DNA of 64,000 bases from Bradysia coprophila (taxonomy: Eukaryota > Arthropoda > Insecta > Diptera > Sciaridae). Below the pieces are notes generated by a model that was given only the letters and a program-made list of their open reading frames with translations, ran no database searches and was not told the origin of the DNA. Both the position numbers and the translations under genes were made by a program. The stretch spans positions 310,001 to 374,000 of the forward strand of contig NW_023503371.1 of the NCBI RefSeq assembly GCF_014529535.1, written 5' to 3'. This document shows, in pieces, positions 50,101-61,216 of this stretch; positions within the stretch are counted from its first letter, which is position 1; the number at the start of each line of letters is the position of its first letter.

Positions 50101-53100
50101 ACTCACCGAATAGCAATCTTTTTGATGAAATGACCGTTCTTGGTGAATATTTGCATACGAGAGCGTTCGTTACCACGATCACAAACAACAAATTTGCTGT
50201 TTGTTCGCATAACGGCCACTTTACGTGGATACCACAGTTGTCCTTCCTCCTTTCCAGGTACACCAAATTGAAATTTGAACGTACCATTCTTCTCGAAAAC
50301 CTAGAAGTGGAAATAACCGGTAAAATTAGTGACACGAATCCAGACTGGACTCAGATAATAATATTACTTCGATGCGATGATTGTTTGTATCTGCCACAAT
50401 AATTTCTTCTTCGACGCCCAAACAAAATCCATGTGGAGAATTGAATTGTGCCTTTGATGCACCCAACGAACCAAATTTACATCTTATTTGCATGGGTGTA
50501 GCTTTCGAACGGCCGGCTCCATTTACTTGACCATTCATTGTCAGTCCCATATCATCGGTAAGCGTTGAAGACATTGTGCCGATTGGTGATATTGCTGCTG
50601 GAGGTGGCATGAAATCATTCAACATAGAAACGCTGTCCATTCCAGGAGATGATCCACGTTGCATCAATGAATTTCCTGGAACAATGTCTTTGTTTACGAT
50701 AACGTCAATGTGTTATTAGGACAGTGATAAAATGTATGTTTGTGTGTGTGCGTCTCTTACCATTGTTATTTAGACCCATCTTTGCCATTGCTTGGAAACT
50801 GTGGAAAGCGCGTTGATCACCCGAAATCAAGTCGGCAAGTGTCAGATGTGGAGATGGACTGGCATTCGTCGGCGATAATCCATCGGTTATATCAGTTCCG
50901 GCATCGGCAATGTTGCCAATGTTGGCGAGTCGGTGTAAATTATATTCAGCAATACTCAAACACGATATGTTATTTTGAGCCGAAACAGCCGACGGCCCCG
51001 AATTCGGTGCGATCGGTGGCGAGTTCGGTGATATGACATGTGGTGGCATCATGTAATTGTTACTCAATTGGGACATGTCTCCGTCGAATGATGATTGCAT
51101 TGAGGTAGTTAGGGATATCGGACTGCTGGTCGTAACTGATCCGGTTAACGTTCCCGGTGAACTGTTGCTGCAATTACCGTTCGGTTTACCCAATACCGGC
51201 GGCATGCCAGGCAATGTTGGAGGCGGCGTATTCTCTTTGGGAACAACCGTTAATTCAGTACGGAATTTACCGAATGTGTCCTGAGCCATTACATTGAACT
51301 TGTCGTAGTTGGAATCAAAGTCCAATGAAAAATTGACATCCACTTGCGGAGCGTGTTTGATCAAGTTGATTATTTGCGTTCCAATGATTTTCTTCAGACT
51401 CAACAATTCCGTGCCATTAGCTTGGTTCAATACTTTTTTGGTAAATTTACACGCGTGCTCGATTTTCTCAACCGATTTTTCGACATCATGAAGCAAGTCC
51501 ATTATTTTCAGTTCTCGTTCCGAATGCAATTTTTCCAATTCCTTCAACGCGTTCTCACGGCATCTGTCTAAGATCTGTTTGAAACTTTGATAATTATCTT
51601 CAATTTGCTCACGAGCGCTGTCATGTTGGCTCTGCAGTTCGGTCAACGAATTGCTTAAATTCCCAACAGCTCCATCACAATAATCCACTTTGGCTTTGGC
51701 ACTCATCAATAGTTTTTCGATTTCGCCGCGCATACGTTTCTCAGCGTCCGCAATCAATTCGTAATGATGCTCGGCACCCTTATGGTTGGCAATCAGGCAA
51801 TCGTTACATACTGGAACTTGACAATTGAAGCAGTAATACTTCAGGTTCTCACTGCTGTGAATCTGACAAAAAAGTGGTTTATGGATAGCAACCTTTTCCG
51901 TAGATTCACGTAGTTCATCCAGTAAAACTACTTTATGGTTTTCGAAACAGCGCATATACTTGTGAGCATTATCACAGCTGGCACATAAAAAATTTGCGCA
52001 ATCATTGCAACGAGACATTGCATTGTCTTTACTTTTGCACGATGTACAGGCAATTGAACATGGTTCAACAGCGTTCAGATCAAGGATGTTGGTTAATACG
52101 TAGTCGTTATGCAACGACGCAACCCCAGCCGGTCCAACCTGAAAAAAGATGATAAAAATTGCGTTTACGAATTTGAACACTAATTGAGTTGAGTGAGTGA
52201 AGTCTACTGATTGCTAGCTAAATTCGGTAATATTGTCCAGTTGGAAATTGCAGAAGCAACACAGAACTGTTAATTCAGCTGAAACAGTGAATCAATAATT
52301 TTATCTAACGCTCTGCCCGTGTGATCACTTTCTTTGGTTATTCATCGCGTAAAATCGTTTTATTAACGAGTAGGTCTGCCAAATTATATTCAATAAGTAG
52401 CGATAGCAACTTTTTTTTTTGAAACGGTGGGTCTGTCCATCTGAACACGGTTCAAAATCACTCGAAATTCCAGGTTAGATCAGGTAATTTGAGACAAGAA
52501 ACCTGACCTGACAAATTCAGGCTTCAATCAAACCTGTTCGCTCAGGTTTTGAGGTAAAACCTGAATTTTCAATCAAATTTCCAGGTAATGATCATTATAA
52601 TCAGGTTTCAAGTCCAACTAGGTTCAGGTTCCTAGTCTGACCTGTTCCGAGCCTTAGACACGGCTACCGTTTCTATAGCAGCTATTCCAACAACTTCTCC
52701 AATCTTGGTTGAGATTTATTGCTTATCTAGACTTATTATTCATTGACAGCAACCCAAAATAGACAGTGGCCCTTCCGGTAGGTTGGCCACTTCGGGCCTG
52801 ATTGACAGTCATGAGTTCTCCAGTTTCACTTTTACACTTTTACTAATTCCTCCCAATCAATTTCAACTCTAATATTTGCATTGTTAACCGATTATACTCA
52901 AACTATTACTATACACCAAACTCACTAACATTGATGATACGACGCTTTGTTGCATTTTAAAATACTAAAACTGCTGCATATAAATGCTTGTGCCCACTGG
53001 TACAACGTTACGTTGTCAATGTTAAAACAATTTTCTGAATAAAGTCGAATGCAACAACAGTAATTTATAATAAGTTGAAATGAAAATAAACCAAGCATTG

Positions 53101-53479
53101 ACTTACCGTAGTGGTCTGTTTGCAATCTGGACAGACAATCGAGTTAATTTTCGAGTCATTCGTGTCATTATTCAAAATGTTGGTCAGACAGTTCTCGCAA
53201 AAAACGTGCAAGCAAGATAGTACACGTGGCGATTCCAGGTGTTGCCTATGTGGATAATGAAATCGAAATTATTAGAATTTTAGTCCATCAAAGGAATCCA
53301 AATTTCAAAAATGGAACTCACTTGCAAACTTTGCAATCTTGATCCTGATCTTCGGAAAAAGATCCGCTGTTATCTTCCAGCGAACAATCGGTTGGGTCAC
53401 TCCCGTTCAAATCTAACGATTCGAACATTTTCAAATCTTTAATATTCACTGCGATGTTATTATTGTCAGCAGATGCCAT
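47119..53479 (-). CDS. mei-P26: Mei-P26-type TRIM-NHL protein, eight coding exons
   Basis: Minus-strand exons in order: 53479-53322, 53245-53107, 52138-50761, 50675-50368, 50300-50107, 50039-49876, 48491-48259 and 47223-47119 (TGA). All phases match and give 892 residues. Domains: a C3HC4 RING with ligands Cys49, Cys52, Cys64, His66, Cys69, Cys72, Cys91 and Cys94; B-box 1 at about 130-167; B-box 2 at about 190-225; a coiled coil at about 230-370; a Ser/Pro/Asn-rich linker; and an NHL propeller from about 622 to the end. The NHL part ([35 protein letters not shown]) resembles Mei-P26 rather than Brat. In flies Mei-P26 binds mRNA and represses translation and miRNA activity in germline, wing and brain. 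I choose ATG 53479 (MASADNNN) over an in-frame ATG at 53545, which would add a Lys/Arg-rich leader. Confidence 0.92.
47602..47964. mobile_element. TIR element in the last mei-P26 intron
   Basis: The left arm has ACGACTTTTATTTTTGAACA, then ACGAGG, CAGTCG and TAGTAGAAAATCCAAAT, and the right arm has the inverse of each. The centre is a second palindrome (GAATGAAATTGAAA and its complement). Arms are about 130 bp and the unit about 363 bp. It lies between exons 8 and 7 of mei-P26. Confidence 0.6.
48922..49538. mobile_element. Mariner-like MITE with TA target duplication, in a mei-P26 intron
   Basis: Inverted ends AAGTTGGGACATTTCGAC and (reverse of the right end) AAGTTGGGTCATTCCGAC are flanked by TA on both sides. 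The arms continue inward through TTATTCTAAGC and GTTCTACGGTATG. The 617-bp element lacks a transposase and contains a second hairpin element (49024-49208). It lies in the 1.4-kb intron between exons 6 and 7. Confidence 0.75.
49024..49208. mobile_element. Nested near-perfect hairpin element with GCACC duplication
   Basis: Arms of about 85 bp: AGAGAAATGATAAGTTGATA at the left, then GAAGGAACATGTGAATGA and GGGAGAGAATGTGAGAGAAT, mirrored on the right. GCACC precedes the left end (49019-49023) and follows the right end (49209-49213). It is inserted within the mariner-like element at 48922-49538 and is therefore younger. Confidence 0.8.
52440..52650. repeat. Degenerate CCTGACCTGA repeat in mei-P26 intron 2
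   Basis: Loosely repeated AACCTGACCTGA, TCAGGTTT and CAGGTTC words in the intron between exons 2 and 3. The same family occurs near 11.5 and 63.0 kb, with GC-richer relatives near 3.4 and 4.8 kb. Confidence 0.6.
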
Positions 53480-54176
53480 CACAGTTATTGAGAAATTTTT
53501 GTGTTTTCTTTTTTGTCGTTTTTTTTTACTTTTCTTTTTGGTCAATTAAATTTTTGTTTTGTTTCTTTAGTTAAATGTTATATTTACACACGAGTTTAAG
53601 GAAATCTTTACTTTACACAAAGTGTATTGTCACGCTTAATTAATATTTAAGAATCACTTGGGACGAAACAAGTCGACTGATGGATGCCCGGCAACCAAAT
53701 AAAAAATAAAAACAAAATGCACAAATTACTATTGTCCAATTGAAAGCGTCTGTCAATAGAATACAATTATATTTGTCCTTTTGTAGACTTTTTTTTCAGT
53801 TTTTCATGCGATAAGCGTTGTTTGAAAACCACTGTCGTGAAAATATTTTTTTCTGGAATTTGTCGGTCACTTGTCTTTCTGCTTTAGGCCTTTGTATAAT
53901 CTCGATGATAGTCTGGAAATTAAAAAAAAGGAAGCAAACTTTAGCGGCGAAAACATTTTACCACAGGTTACTGAAAATAAAGGTTCATTTAGTGTCGGTG
54001 CAATTTGTCAATGACTACTTGTGTTGGCATTTTACTCCTTATTATTAGATACAACGCTATGAGTGAATTTTCGGAAATTTTCTGTTTTTGAGGAAATATC
54101 AGGTCATTCTCTAACTGAATTGGTTGTAGACATTTCTTCAAACATTCTCTTGACGCTCGAAACATGTTAGTTCAGT
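53480..54176. other. Upstream region of mei-P26; no gene seen
   Basis: Immediately upstream of the mei-P26 start codon, so the first part should be 5' UTR or promoter. An in-frame alternative ATG is at 53545. I see no clear TATA or initiator on the minus strand and no other gene. Confidence 0.4.
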
Positions 54177-54352
54177 CATAGCACTGAACAAAGCACGAGA
54201 ACAGATTTTTTTAACGGTCATTTGGCCCTTCATTTTTGAAAAATGCTACTGAGTTCCAATTAATTTATTTATTTTTATATGAGAAATTTGGACTACTGCG
54301 TCGAGAAGGCCGCTCTTGAAAATTCTGTTCTAGTGCTTTGTTCAGTGCTATG
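54177..54352. mobile_element. 176-bp hairpin MITE with 7-bp flanking repeat
   Basis: Inverted ends CATAGCACTGAACAAAGCAC and its complement, continuing through AGAACAGA. GTTCAGT flanks the unit on both sides and may be a 7-bp target duplication. Because GTTCAGT also occurs inside the terminus, that is not certain. A partial relative (GTGCTTGGTTCAGTGCTATG) is near 10477 in the last aminopeptidase intron. Confidence 0.65.
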
Positions 54353-54392
54353 GTTCAGTCAATTTGCCAATGTTTTACATGCCAAATAAGTT

Positions 54393-54626
54393 GTCATTTT
54401 AACCCAGCTAACCTCAAACCTCCAAAAATTTTACGTAAAAAATTCAAATTTGCTATCTGAGCTCTTTCAATTTGTTTTCTCTGGTTTTTCTCATTTTACA
54501 TTTGAAATAGCATACGAAATGAGAAAAATCAGAGACTCGGAGCAAGAAAAGCTTAATGGTATTTTTTACGAGGGCAAGGAAGTACGGAAATTTAACAGAT
54601 TTTAAGGTTAGCTGGGTAAAATTGAC
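54393..54626. mobile_element. 234-bp TIR element
   Basis: Left end GTCATTTTAACCCAGCTAAC and right end GTTAGCTGGGTAAAATTGAC are inverted repeats. Weaker pairing continues inward (TTTCTCATTT against AAATGAGAAA). There is no coding capacity and no target duplication that I could establish. Confidence 0.6.
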
Positions 54627-57600
54627 ACTTCCTTGGTAAGACACCGCTACTCGACAATGATCTATAGAAATCATGATCAGGTTATGGTACACTACAATAC
54701 AATCATAATGCATTTAAGTTCACAAAGTAGTACGACCATCTTCGAAGGTCCGAGACACCCAAAACACCGTGTCAACATGCGATTTCATTGTCTATATCTC
54801 AAGACAAGACAGACTTCTAGCTTCCGTTCGAGGGATATGATAATTTGTCTTAGCCAATTGATTGGGAAACGATTGAAGTTAGTCGAATTGTAACTGCGAT
54901 TTCATTCATACAGATCGGCTTTCATATTGATATTGATGATGTTATGTCTCTATCTCTATGGATGAAATTCGGTATTTGAGATAGCAATGGAACAAACACA
55001 TACGACTGTACTCGAACCACCTATTTTCTTCAAGAAATGTGTGTAACGGAAACTGATGTTTAGCTAACTGTTATTGATAAATCTCGCCAATTCATAACGC
55101 TTTCGTAAATAATGATTGAACTTGTCTCACAAATTTGAGCTTTTAACATTTTTGTTCATAAACATAAAAGAACTCTGGTGTCGATATCAAAGTTTTAACG
55201 GAAAATATATCTGTTTGCAGCAATGACATAATACCTTTCCCCACTCAAAGAAAGTAATGCTCAAAATGATAAATTGTTGTCAAGAGACTCGTTGTGATTT
55301 TACCATATCGTGTAGTTGGTGTTATATAAATAGTATACCGAATAATGAAAGACATTTAACACTAACATTTCACACTGAATCACACCGACTGTATTGATTC
55401 TGAAGTTAAGGACACAACAAGAAACAAAATAAGATTAACATTTGAAAATGTACAGTCACCAACTTAGAAATGAGTGACACGTTTCAGCTGTTTTTTAGCT
55501 GATCCATTTATACCAACAATAGTGTTTTACGTCTAAACTAAATCCATTTAGCGAGCGCGTGTAACTATTACTCGTATAAACCAGTGCAAGCACTTCTGTT
55601 TGTATGAACTACTTATTTCAAACTCACCGCCTGTAATTATTCTATAAAAATATGAAACTTAGTCGAACGAGAACGAGTCATGTGAACAATTTGAAATGAA
55701 AATGGCAAAATTGGATCCCACGACGTGAAGCAGTTGGAGTGGAAATGCTCCATTTCCTGTTACTGTGAAAATTTAGTAATGATAGAAAAATTAGCAAAGA
55801 AATTTGTAGAAATAGAAGACCATTCATTCGTTGTTTAGCAATCACCAAAGCTACGTCGTTTCATTAACATTTCCATTCATTTGTATGTATGAATTGATGA
55901 GCATTTTATCAAATGACAGGGGAGTCGTGCGACACATACACTGAGAACTTTTAAAGACTAAAACGGTAAAAAATGTTTTTATCTAATGCGAAAATCCAAT
56001 GGGCTTATTTATACCTGTTTTCATGATAAGTTATGTAATGGGAGTGTGTTTTGCGCACTATTTGAACAATGTTTCATCGTAGAAGTTGAAAAGGATAGAT
56101 GAGGATTATGTTATTTAGTATATGTAAGTAGAAGCACGGGTTTTCTGGAGGTATAATGTACCACTACCACTGTACGTGTGTCAATATGTAAAAATAAAAA
56201 AATCAAAACCCACCGCTGACCGAATGGCGACGAGAACCAATTTCTTAATTTCATTTACTTCCGTTTGCTTTGAAAATGGCTGGGACCTGATAGAACCAAA
56301 AATATTTGTTGGAAGAGAGAGAGAGAGAGAGAGAGAGCAATCTGACACTGGATATTTCTGAGACTCTGCGCTCTGAGTTTATCAAATATGATCTATCGAT
56401 CATATGTTTTCATGGTTTTCAGTGACGTAACACAAAAATATATTTCCGAGCTGTTGAGTAAAGTTTTACTCATGGGCTCAAGGCTGATTTGGATAAAGGC
56501 CAGAACCTATGTTTCAAAGCAGATTACTATAAGTAGAATAACATATTCTCTAATGTGACTGCAAATCAACAAATTGACCAACTCTATCGTGTATGAAACA
56601 TTTTTAATTGATCGGCATACATTTAGGACACCTACGACACTTCAGTAAGGTCAAACAATTTAATGTAAACACCTCTGTAGCAGATAGAAATATCCATTAT
56701 CCAGCTATCTATTAATCAGAAATGTTAACCATTTCCCATTATACTCGTAAGTGGCCCTTTTAGTTGATTAGGCTCATTAAGAGTGACAATATTCACACCA
56801 CTACTGTCATAGTAAATGTTCACATTGGTGGTAAATAGATAACGGAAATCATATTTATTTTCCATTAAAGTCGCAACGGATATGCTTTCGTATGAATTCG
56901 TCTTACCTGTTTCTTTTAAAATCTTTGTTAATTACAACCACTATATTAAACACACAGACTGCCAATTGAATCTGAATGCAACAGACCTCTTATACACAGA
57001 GTTGACAAATACACACAGCTATACTATGGAAACTATACACCAACAGCCTTTTAATTTGATGCCAATGTGTGAATAAATTTAGAGAAATATTCGAACAGAA
57101 ACTGCAGAAACTGGCAATTACCATCACCGTAGCGTAATAATAGCAACAGCTGACGGGCGCTATAACAATAAATTCCGGATGAAAATGTTTATGTTTATTT
57201 GTATGAATATGAAGAGTTTTTATTATATACTAACAAGGGGACACCTTGTCATCCGTTTAGTGAACCAATTTAATGAAAAGAATAGGTCTGGTTGTCGCAT
57301 TGGATTTTCACCGAACAACATCAGTCCATTCCGATGTAAATTTCGATTTTTATTTTTGATTATAAAATAGGAAAATATTCAACTGACGGTATGTGTACGT
57401 TTTTTTTACGATTTAAAAATATTTATAAATGCCGTGCCGTAGCGTGTTACTTTCAGTGGTTATAGCTTTAGATGGGAAAATGTAGAAGTTTGCTCTGTAT
57501 TTATGTGGTTCTGTTATACCACACAATGCATATTGTGTTGGAACAATTTTTTTTTGCATTTCGAATGCAAAGTGTTTCGATGTCCGCGGTTCGCTTGGAT

Positions 57601-57642
57601 CATCAATAGGAAATTAGCATGGCTTAGAGTGTTACATTTTAT
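54627..57642. other. Intergenic DNA; no gene seen
   Basis: No supported gene. It includes a GA microsatellite at 56314-56338, a diverged repeat near 54895-54975 shared with about 14.95 kb, and fragments with CAGCTG ends near 55490. Open frames of 60-90 codons lack any recognisable feature. Confidence 0.5.
56314..56338. repeat. (AG)n microsatellite
   Basis: About 12 uninterrupted AG dinucleotides. Confidence 0.9.
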
Positions 57643-58140
57643 ACAGTTGAAAGTTAATAATCGAAACAAATGTTGCAGACCTTGTCTCCAAGCAGAGGGT
57701 GGTAAAGGGTGGTTGCGCAATGCAGATAGAAAGCAAATAGGTTTGACGGTTCGCCAAATTGAGTTGTTAGGTAAAGTCAGAGTGACTTTTTACCATAACA
57801 GTTAAGTTTTGTGACTGAAATTGATTTTGAATATTTGTGACTTATTTCCCCACAATTTCTTTGTGCGAGAGTTGTTGAAAAACCTTACAAAAGACAATAA
57901 CGGGAAAAGGTCACAGAATTAAATTTCGTTGACGAAGTCACACCACTTAGTTTTGACAAAGTCACATTGCTTGTATTGTTTGGAAAAAGTCACAGTTAAC
58001 TTAATTGTAATGACGACGAGCAGTCAAACCAGAACCCATATTATATATGCTTTGCATCTGCATTGCGCAACCACCCTTTACCACCCTCTGTTTGGAGACA
58101 AGGTCTGCAACATTTGTTTCGATTATGCTTCGAACTGTCA
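57643..58140. mobile_element. Element bounded by 92-bp inverted repeats
   Basis: The arms at 57643-57734 and 58049-58140 are inverse copies at about 90% identity, sharing GAAACAAATGTTGCAGACCT, GGTGGTAAAGGGTGGTTGCG and CAATGCAGAT. They bound a 314-bp spacer with several short GTCACA-type words. This could be a TIR transposon or an inverted duplication. Target duplications are not evident. Confidence 0.6.
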
Positions 58141-59390
58141 CTTTTAGCCTTGAGCTAAAATTGCCTGTGGCTAAAATCGAACAGCTAGAAATGGGGACGA
58201 AAAGTCATCAATGACGGACGGTTATATTCTATTTTCTATTCAATTATAAAATTGTCCCAAATCGAAGCGATTGAAAGAGTAATTCATGTTACGTTACATC
58301 AAACAATGCGATTGTATTGTAATGTACGGACATTTTTCACATAAAAACCACATGTGGAGAGTATTACACAAGATTTTAATCGAGAAAATGTTTGTAAATA
58401 CTGGATTTTAGCTATCAGAAAATTGAACGTTTCTGCGATATTTCCTTTTGCACCGAAAATAAAAAGTGTTGTAAAGCGGACATCGTAAAAAGCCAACAAC
58501 ATTTCACATCAAAAAAATTAATTTAAGCGCGCGATATCAACTTTTGCAAAATGCTCTGTTGCGAAAAAAAAAGATCGGATCCATTCAATAAAATTTTCAT
58601 TTGTACATTTAACTAAATAAAATTGAATTATTCACTCACCATTCATTTAAATTTTAAGCACGAAATACACAATGAGCAAATGAGCTACACCTAGTATTGT
58701 TTTTCAGAAATTTAATGGTTTCTTTTTGGAAGTTTTTGATGTGGTGTTCAACTTCTGCAACTTAAATTCAACCATTTTTAACCAAGCAATGACTTTTTCA
58801 CTCGTTGACTTTTTCGACATCTGGCGAAACACCAGAGTTTCAATCGGGAATCAGCAGATGTCACTTACGATGAGCGAATAATTTGAAAATGGAGCGGGAA
58901 TTTTTCTTGAACGGTTCTCGATGCCTTTTTTAGTTTTCGAATTTATTATTCGAACTATCGCGAAAGTTCAATTTTACTTGCAATTTCAATGGTTTGTTTA
59001 AAAGTATTCGAAATAAATTCTTCCAGTTCCTGCATCTTTTCCAGTACAAGATGTGAAAACAGTGTAAAAATACTGTAAAATTTAGGAAGTAAGTGTGATA
59101 TGTCGGAACATGTAGATGTAGACAGTTGCATCTTATGCGGTGTGCTAGTCCACACATACTTTCAACGCTTCACATAACAGTTTTCTCGGAATACTTTTTG
59201 ATTGTGATCTGACTGATAAAATTTAGATTGTGCATTGTCTGAGTTTAGTGGTGTTATTATTGTGTCGCCACGTGCAATTTCAATGTTTCGTCAAACGATT
59301 CCGTATCGTAATCTAATTTAATGGGCTTGCCAATGCATTTTGTATAGAGGCTTTTTAAACGGCCGTGAAAAGTGAAACGAAATATTTTCA
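58141..59390. other. Sequence before the mei-P26 fragment; no confident gene
   Basis: Short overlapping frames occur on both strands around 58930-59160. One plus-strand frame starts MSEHVDVDSCILCG, but it stops after about 25 residues. None can be assigned. Confidence 0.35.
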
Positions 59391-59742
59391 ATGGAAAATT
59401 TGAAAATGTTCGAATCGATAGGTTTAAACGGAAGCGATGCAACTGACTTTTTATTGGAAGATAGCAGTGCGTAGACTTCGAAAAATCTAAATGGAAATTA
59501 CACAAGTGAGTAAATTGAAAATTGAAAATGGAATGATTCGTCCGTAAAAATTCTAAAAATTCTTTTGAATTATAAAGCAGGCAACATCTTGTATCGCCAC
59601 GTGCATTGTCTTGTTCGGACACTCATCGCAACGTTAATGGCTCGGAATTATTGCGTCTGAAGGAAATTATTGGAACGCAAATAGTCAACTCGAGCCAATC
59701 TGCTCCACAAGTCGATTTTTCGTTGGACGTCAATGCAAACTA
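59391..59742 (+). pseudogene. Degraded partial duplicate of mei-P26, inverted relative to the parent
   Basis: Three pieces match the intact gene in order. From 59391, MENLKMFESIGLNGSD...LEDSSA then a stop matches exon 1 ([14 protein letters not shown]). From 59579, after an AG, GGCAACATCTTGTATCGCCA matches the start of exon 2 at its true splice position. From about 59635, ELLRLKEIIGTQIVN...APQVDFSLD...NY then a stop matches the end of the coiled coil in exon 3. Intron-like DNA separates the first two pieces, so this is a genomic duplication and not a processed copy. The RING, B-boxes and NHL are missing, and stops end both open pieces. It lies about 6 kb upstream of the parent's start codon, on the other strand. 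Confidence 0.8.
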
Positions 59743-59846
59743 CTAAGCAATCGACTGATTTTAGGCACTTTCGCATGTAGCCCTCACTTCGTTCGGGCGC
59801 GAAATTGCCTAAAAACAATCGTCCAAAACAGATACACAAATAACTA
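59743..59846. mobile_element. Small TIR element (family copy 3), abutting the pseudogene
   Basis: Contains TTTTAGGCACTTTCGC, the palindromic CCCTCACTTCGTTCGGGCG core, GAAATTGCCTAAAA and the right end CCAAAACAGATACACAAATA. It matches the elements at 15880 and 19640 but lacks the left terminus. It begins directly where mei-P26 similarity ends. Confidence 0.55.
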
Positions 59847-59883
59847 TATCTAGCATCGTAAGAGGAGTACGGAGGAAACGCTT

Positions 59884-59977
59884 TTTAAATTCTTTATTTG
59901 AATAGGCGAAAAAAAGACTGCTCACAATGACAGCTAAAACAAGGCATCAGAACAGTCGGAGCGTTTGCTGCGACTTA
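59884..59977 (-). mobile_element. 3' tail of a non-LTR retrotransposon, separated by an insertion
   Basis: The plus strand has GAAAAAAAGACTGCTCACAA, as at the 3' end of the retroelement fragment near 3867-4080. The similarity stops at 59977, where a TIR element begins, and resumes at 61217 with AAAACGATCTATTC, matching the AAAACGATCTTTTC of the other copy. This and 61217-61930 are one element. Confidence 0.65.
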
Positions 59978-61216
59978 GCCCCGTACGACCCGTAATCCTA
60001 TTTCGTCCGTAACCATAATACGTCCGTAGCCGTAATACGCCCGGAACCCTAATACGTCCTAATACGTCTACAAACCTCTAATGCGTCTGTTACCAAAATG
60101 CAAGTCAAGTTGGGCATGGTCAAATTTACTGAAAGTATTCATTTTTAAAATTGCGCATAGCGCAATTACGAAAGCCCGTACGAAGTACCTCTCAAATAAA
60201 ACCAACAATTTACGACATTATTTTAGAAACCCAAAATTTTTTGCGAACTTTCTATTGGGCATTCAATTATCTCTCAAATGAAACAAAAACTAGCAAAATC
60301 GGATGAGATTTACTCGATTTATGTGCAAAAAACACTTAGGGCCGAGTAGCGGCCTTAGTCCAAGGGCCCAAATTTGAAACTTTTTTTGCCATCATTCTTT
60401 TCGGCATTCAATTATCTCTCAAATAAAACAAAATCTAGCAAAATCAGATGAGATTTACTCGATTTATGTGCAAAAAACACTTAGGGCCGAGTAGCGGCCT
60501 TAGTCCAAGGGCCCAAATTTGAAACTTTTTTTGCCATCATTCTTTTCGGCATTCAATTATCTCTCAAATAAAACAAAATCTAGCAAAATCAGATGAGATT
60601 TACTCGATTTATGTGCAAAAAACACTTAGGACCGAGTAGCGGCCTTAGTCCAAGGGCCCAAATTTGAAACTTTTTTCGACACGTTCTTTTCGGTATTCAA
60701 TTACCTTCCATAAAAAACTAAATCTGGCAAAATCGGATGAGATTTATTCGATTTATGTGGAAAAAACACTTAGGGCCGAGTAACGACCTTTGAGCCCTCC
60801 CAACAAGCTCGCGTTGCATCCTACACAAAAACAATGTTCAGCAACTTTGTTCTACTCGTCAATACCTTTCATTTGATATATTACAAGCAGCTATTGCGTG
60901 CGTATTTCGGTAGATATCGTCGAAAGACTGAAAAACACCTATAGGGCCCTAGCTCTGGAAGGGCCGACCCTACCATGCCCATTTTCGAACTTGACCTTAC
61001 TTTTGTCGATACCAATCGGGGAAAAAAAGAATTTTGAAAAAAGGTTGTGATTTGCTCCAGCTAGAGGAGTCACGGACGGACGGACGGACATTTTTTTTAT
61101 TGCGGATTCGTCATCTATGAACATAACCAAATGCTTTGCCCTTACTGTCTGCTTCCAATTCGACGTGTTACAAACGGCATATTAATCTTATAAGCCCCCA
61201 GTACTTCGTACGGGGC
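59978..61216. mobile_element. 1.24-kb TIR element nested in a retrotransposon, with an internal 145-bp tandem array
   Basis: The inverted ends GCCCCGTACGA and TCGTACGGGGC are flanked by TA on both sides, as in Tc1/mariner-type insertion. Inside are short repeats of an AATACGTCC type (59990-60090), four 145-bp tandem units (60225-60800), and near the right end a GGACGGACGGAC run and words shared with the 12.4-kb tandem repeat. No transposase frame is present, so it is non-autonomous. Confidence 0.75.
60225..60800. repeat. 145-bp tandem repeat, about four copies
   Basis: Equivalent positions at 60260, 60405, 60550 and 60694 give periods of 145, 145 and 144 bp. Each unit contains TCAATTATCTCTCAAAT, ATGAGATTTACTCGATTTAT and GGGCCGAGTAGCGGCCTTAG. 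The middle copies are almost identical and the last is the most diverged, as expected from unequal crossing over. Confidence 0.9.

Noticed and set aside
47119-53479. Assignment of the TRIM-NHL gene to brat
   Set aside because: The gene encodes a RING finger, and its NHL sequence (including [16 protein letters not shown]) follows Mei-P26. Brat lacks a RING and has a different NHL sequence.
59257-59622. 121-codon minus-strand frame
   Set aside because: It overlaps the plus-strand mei-P26-derived pieces, whose similarity to exons 1 and 2 explains the sequence.
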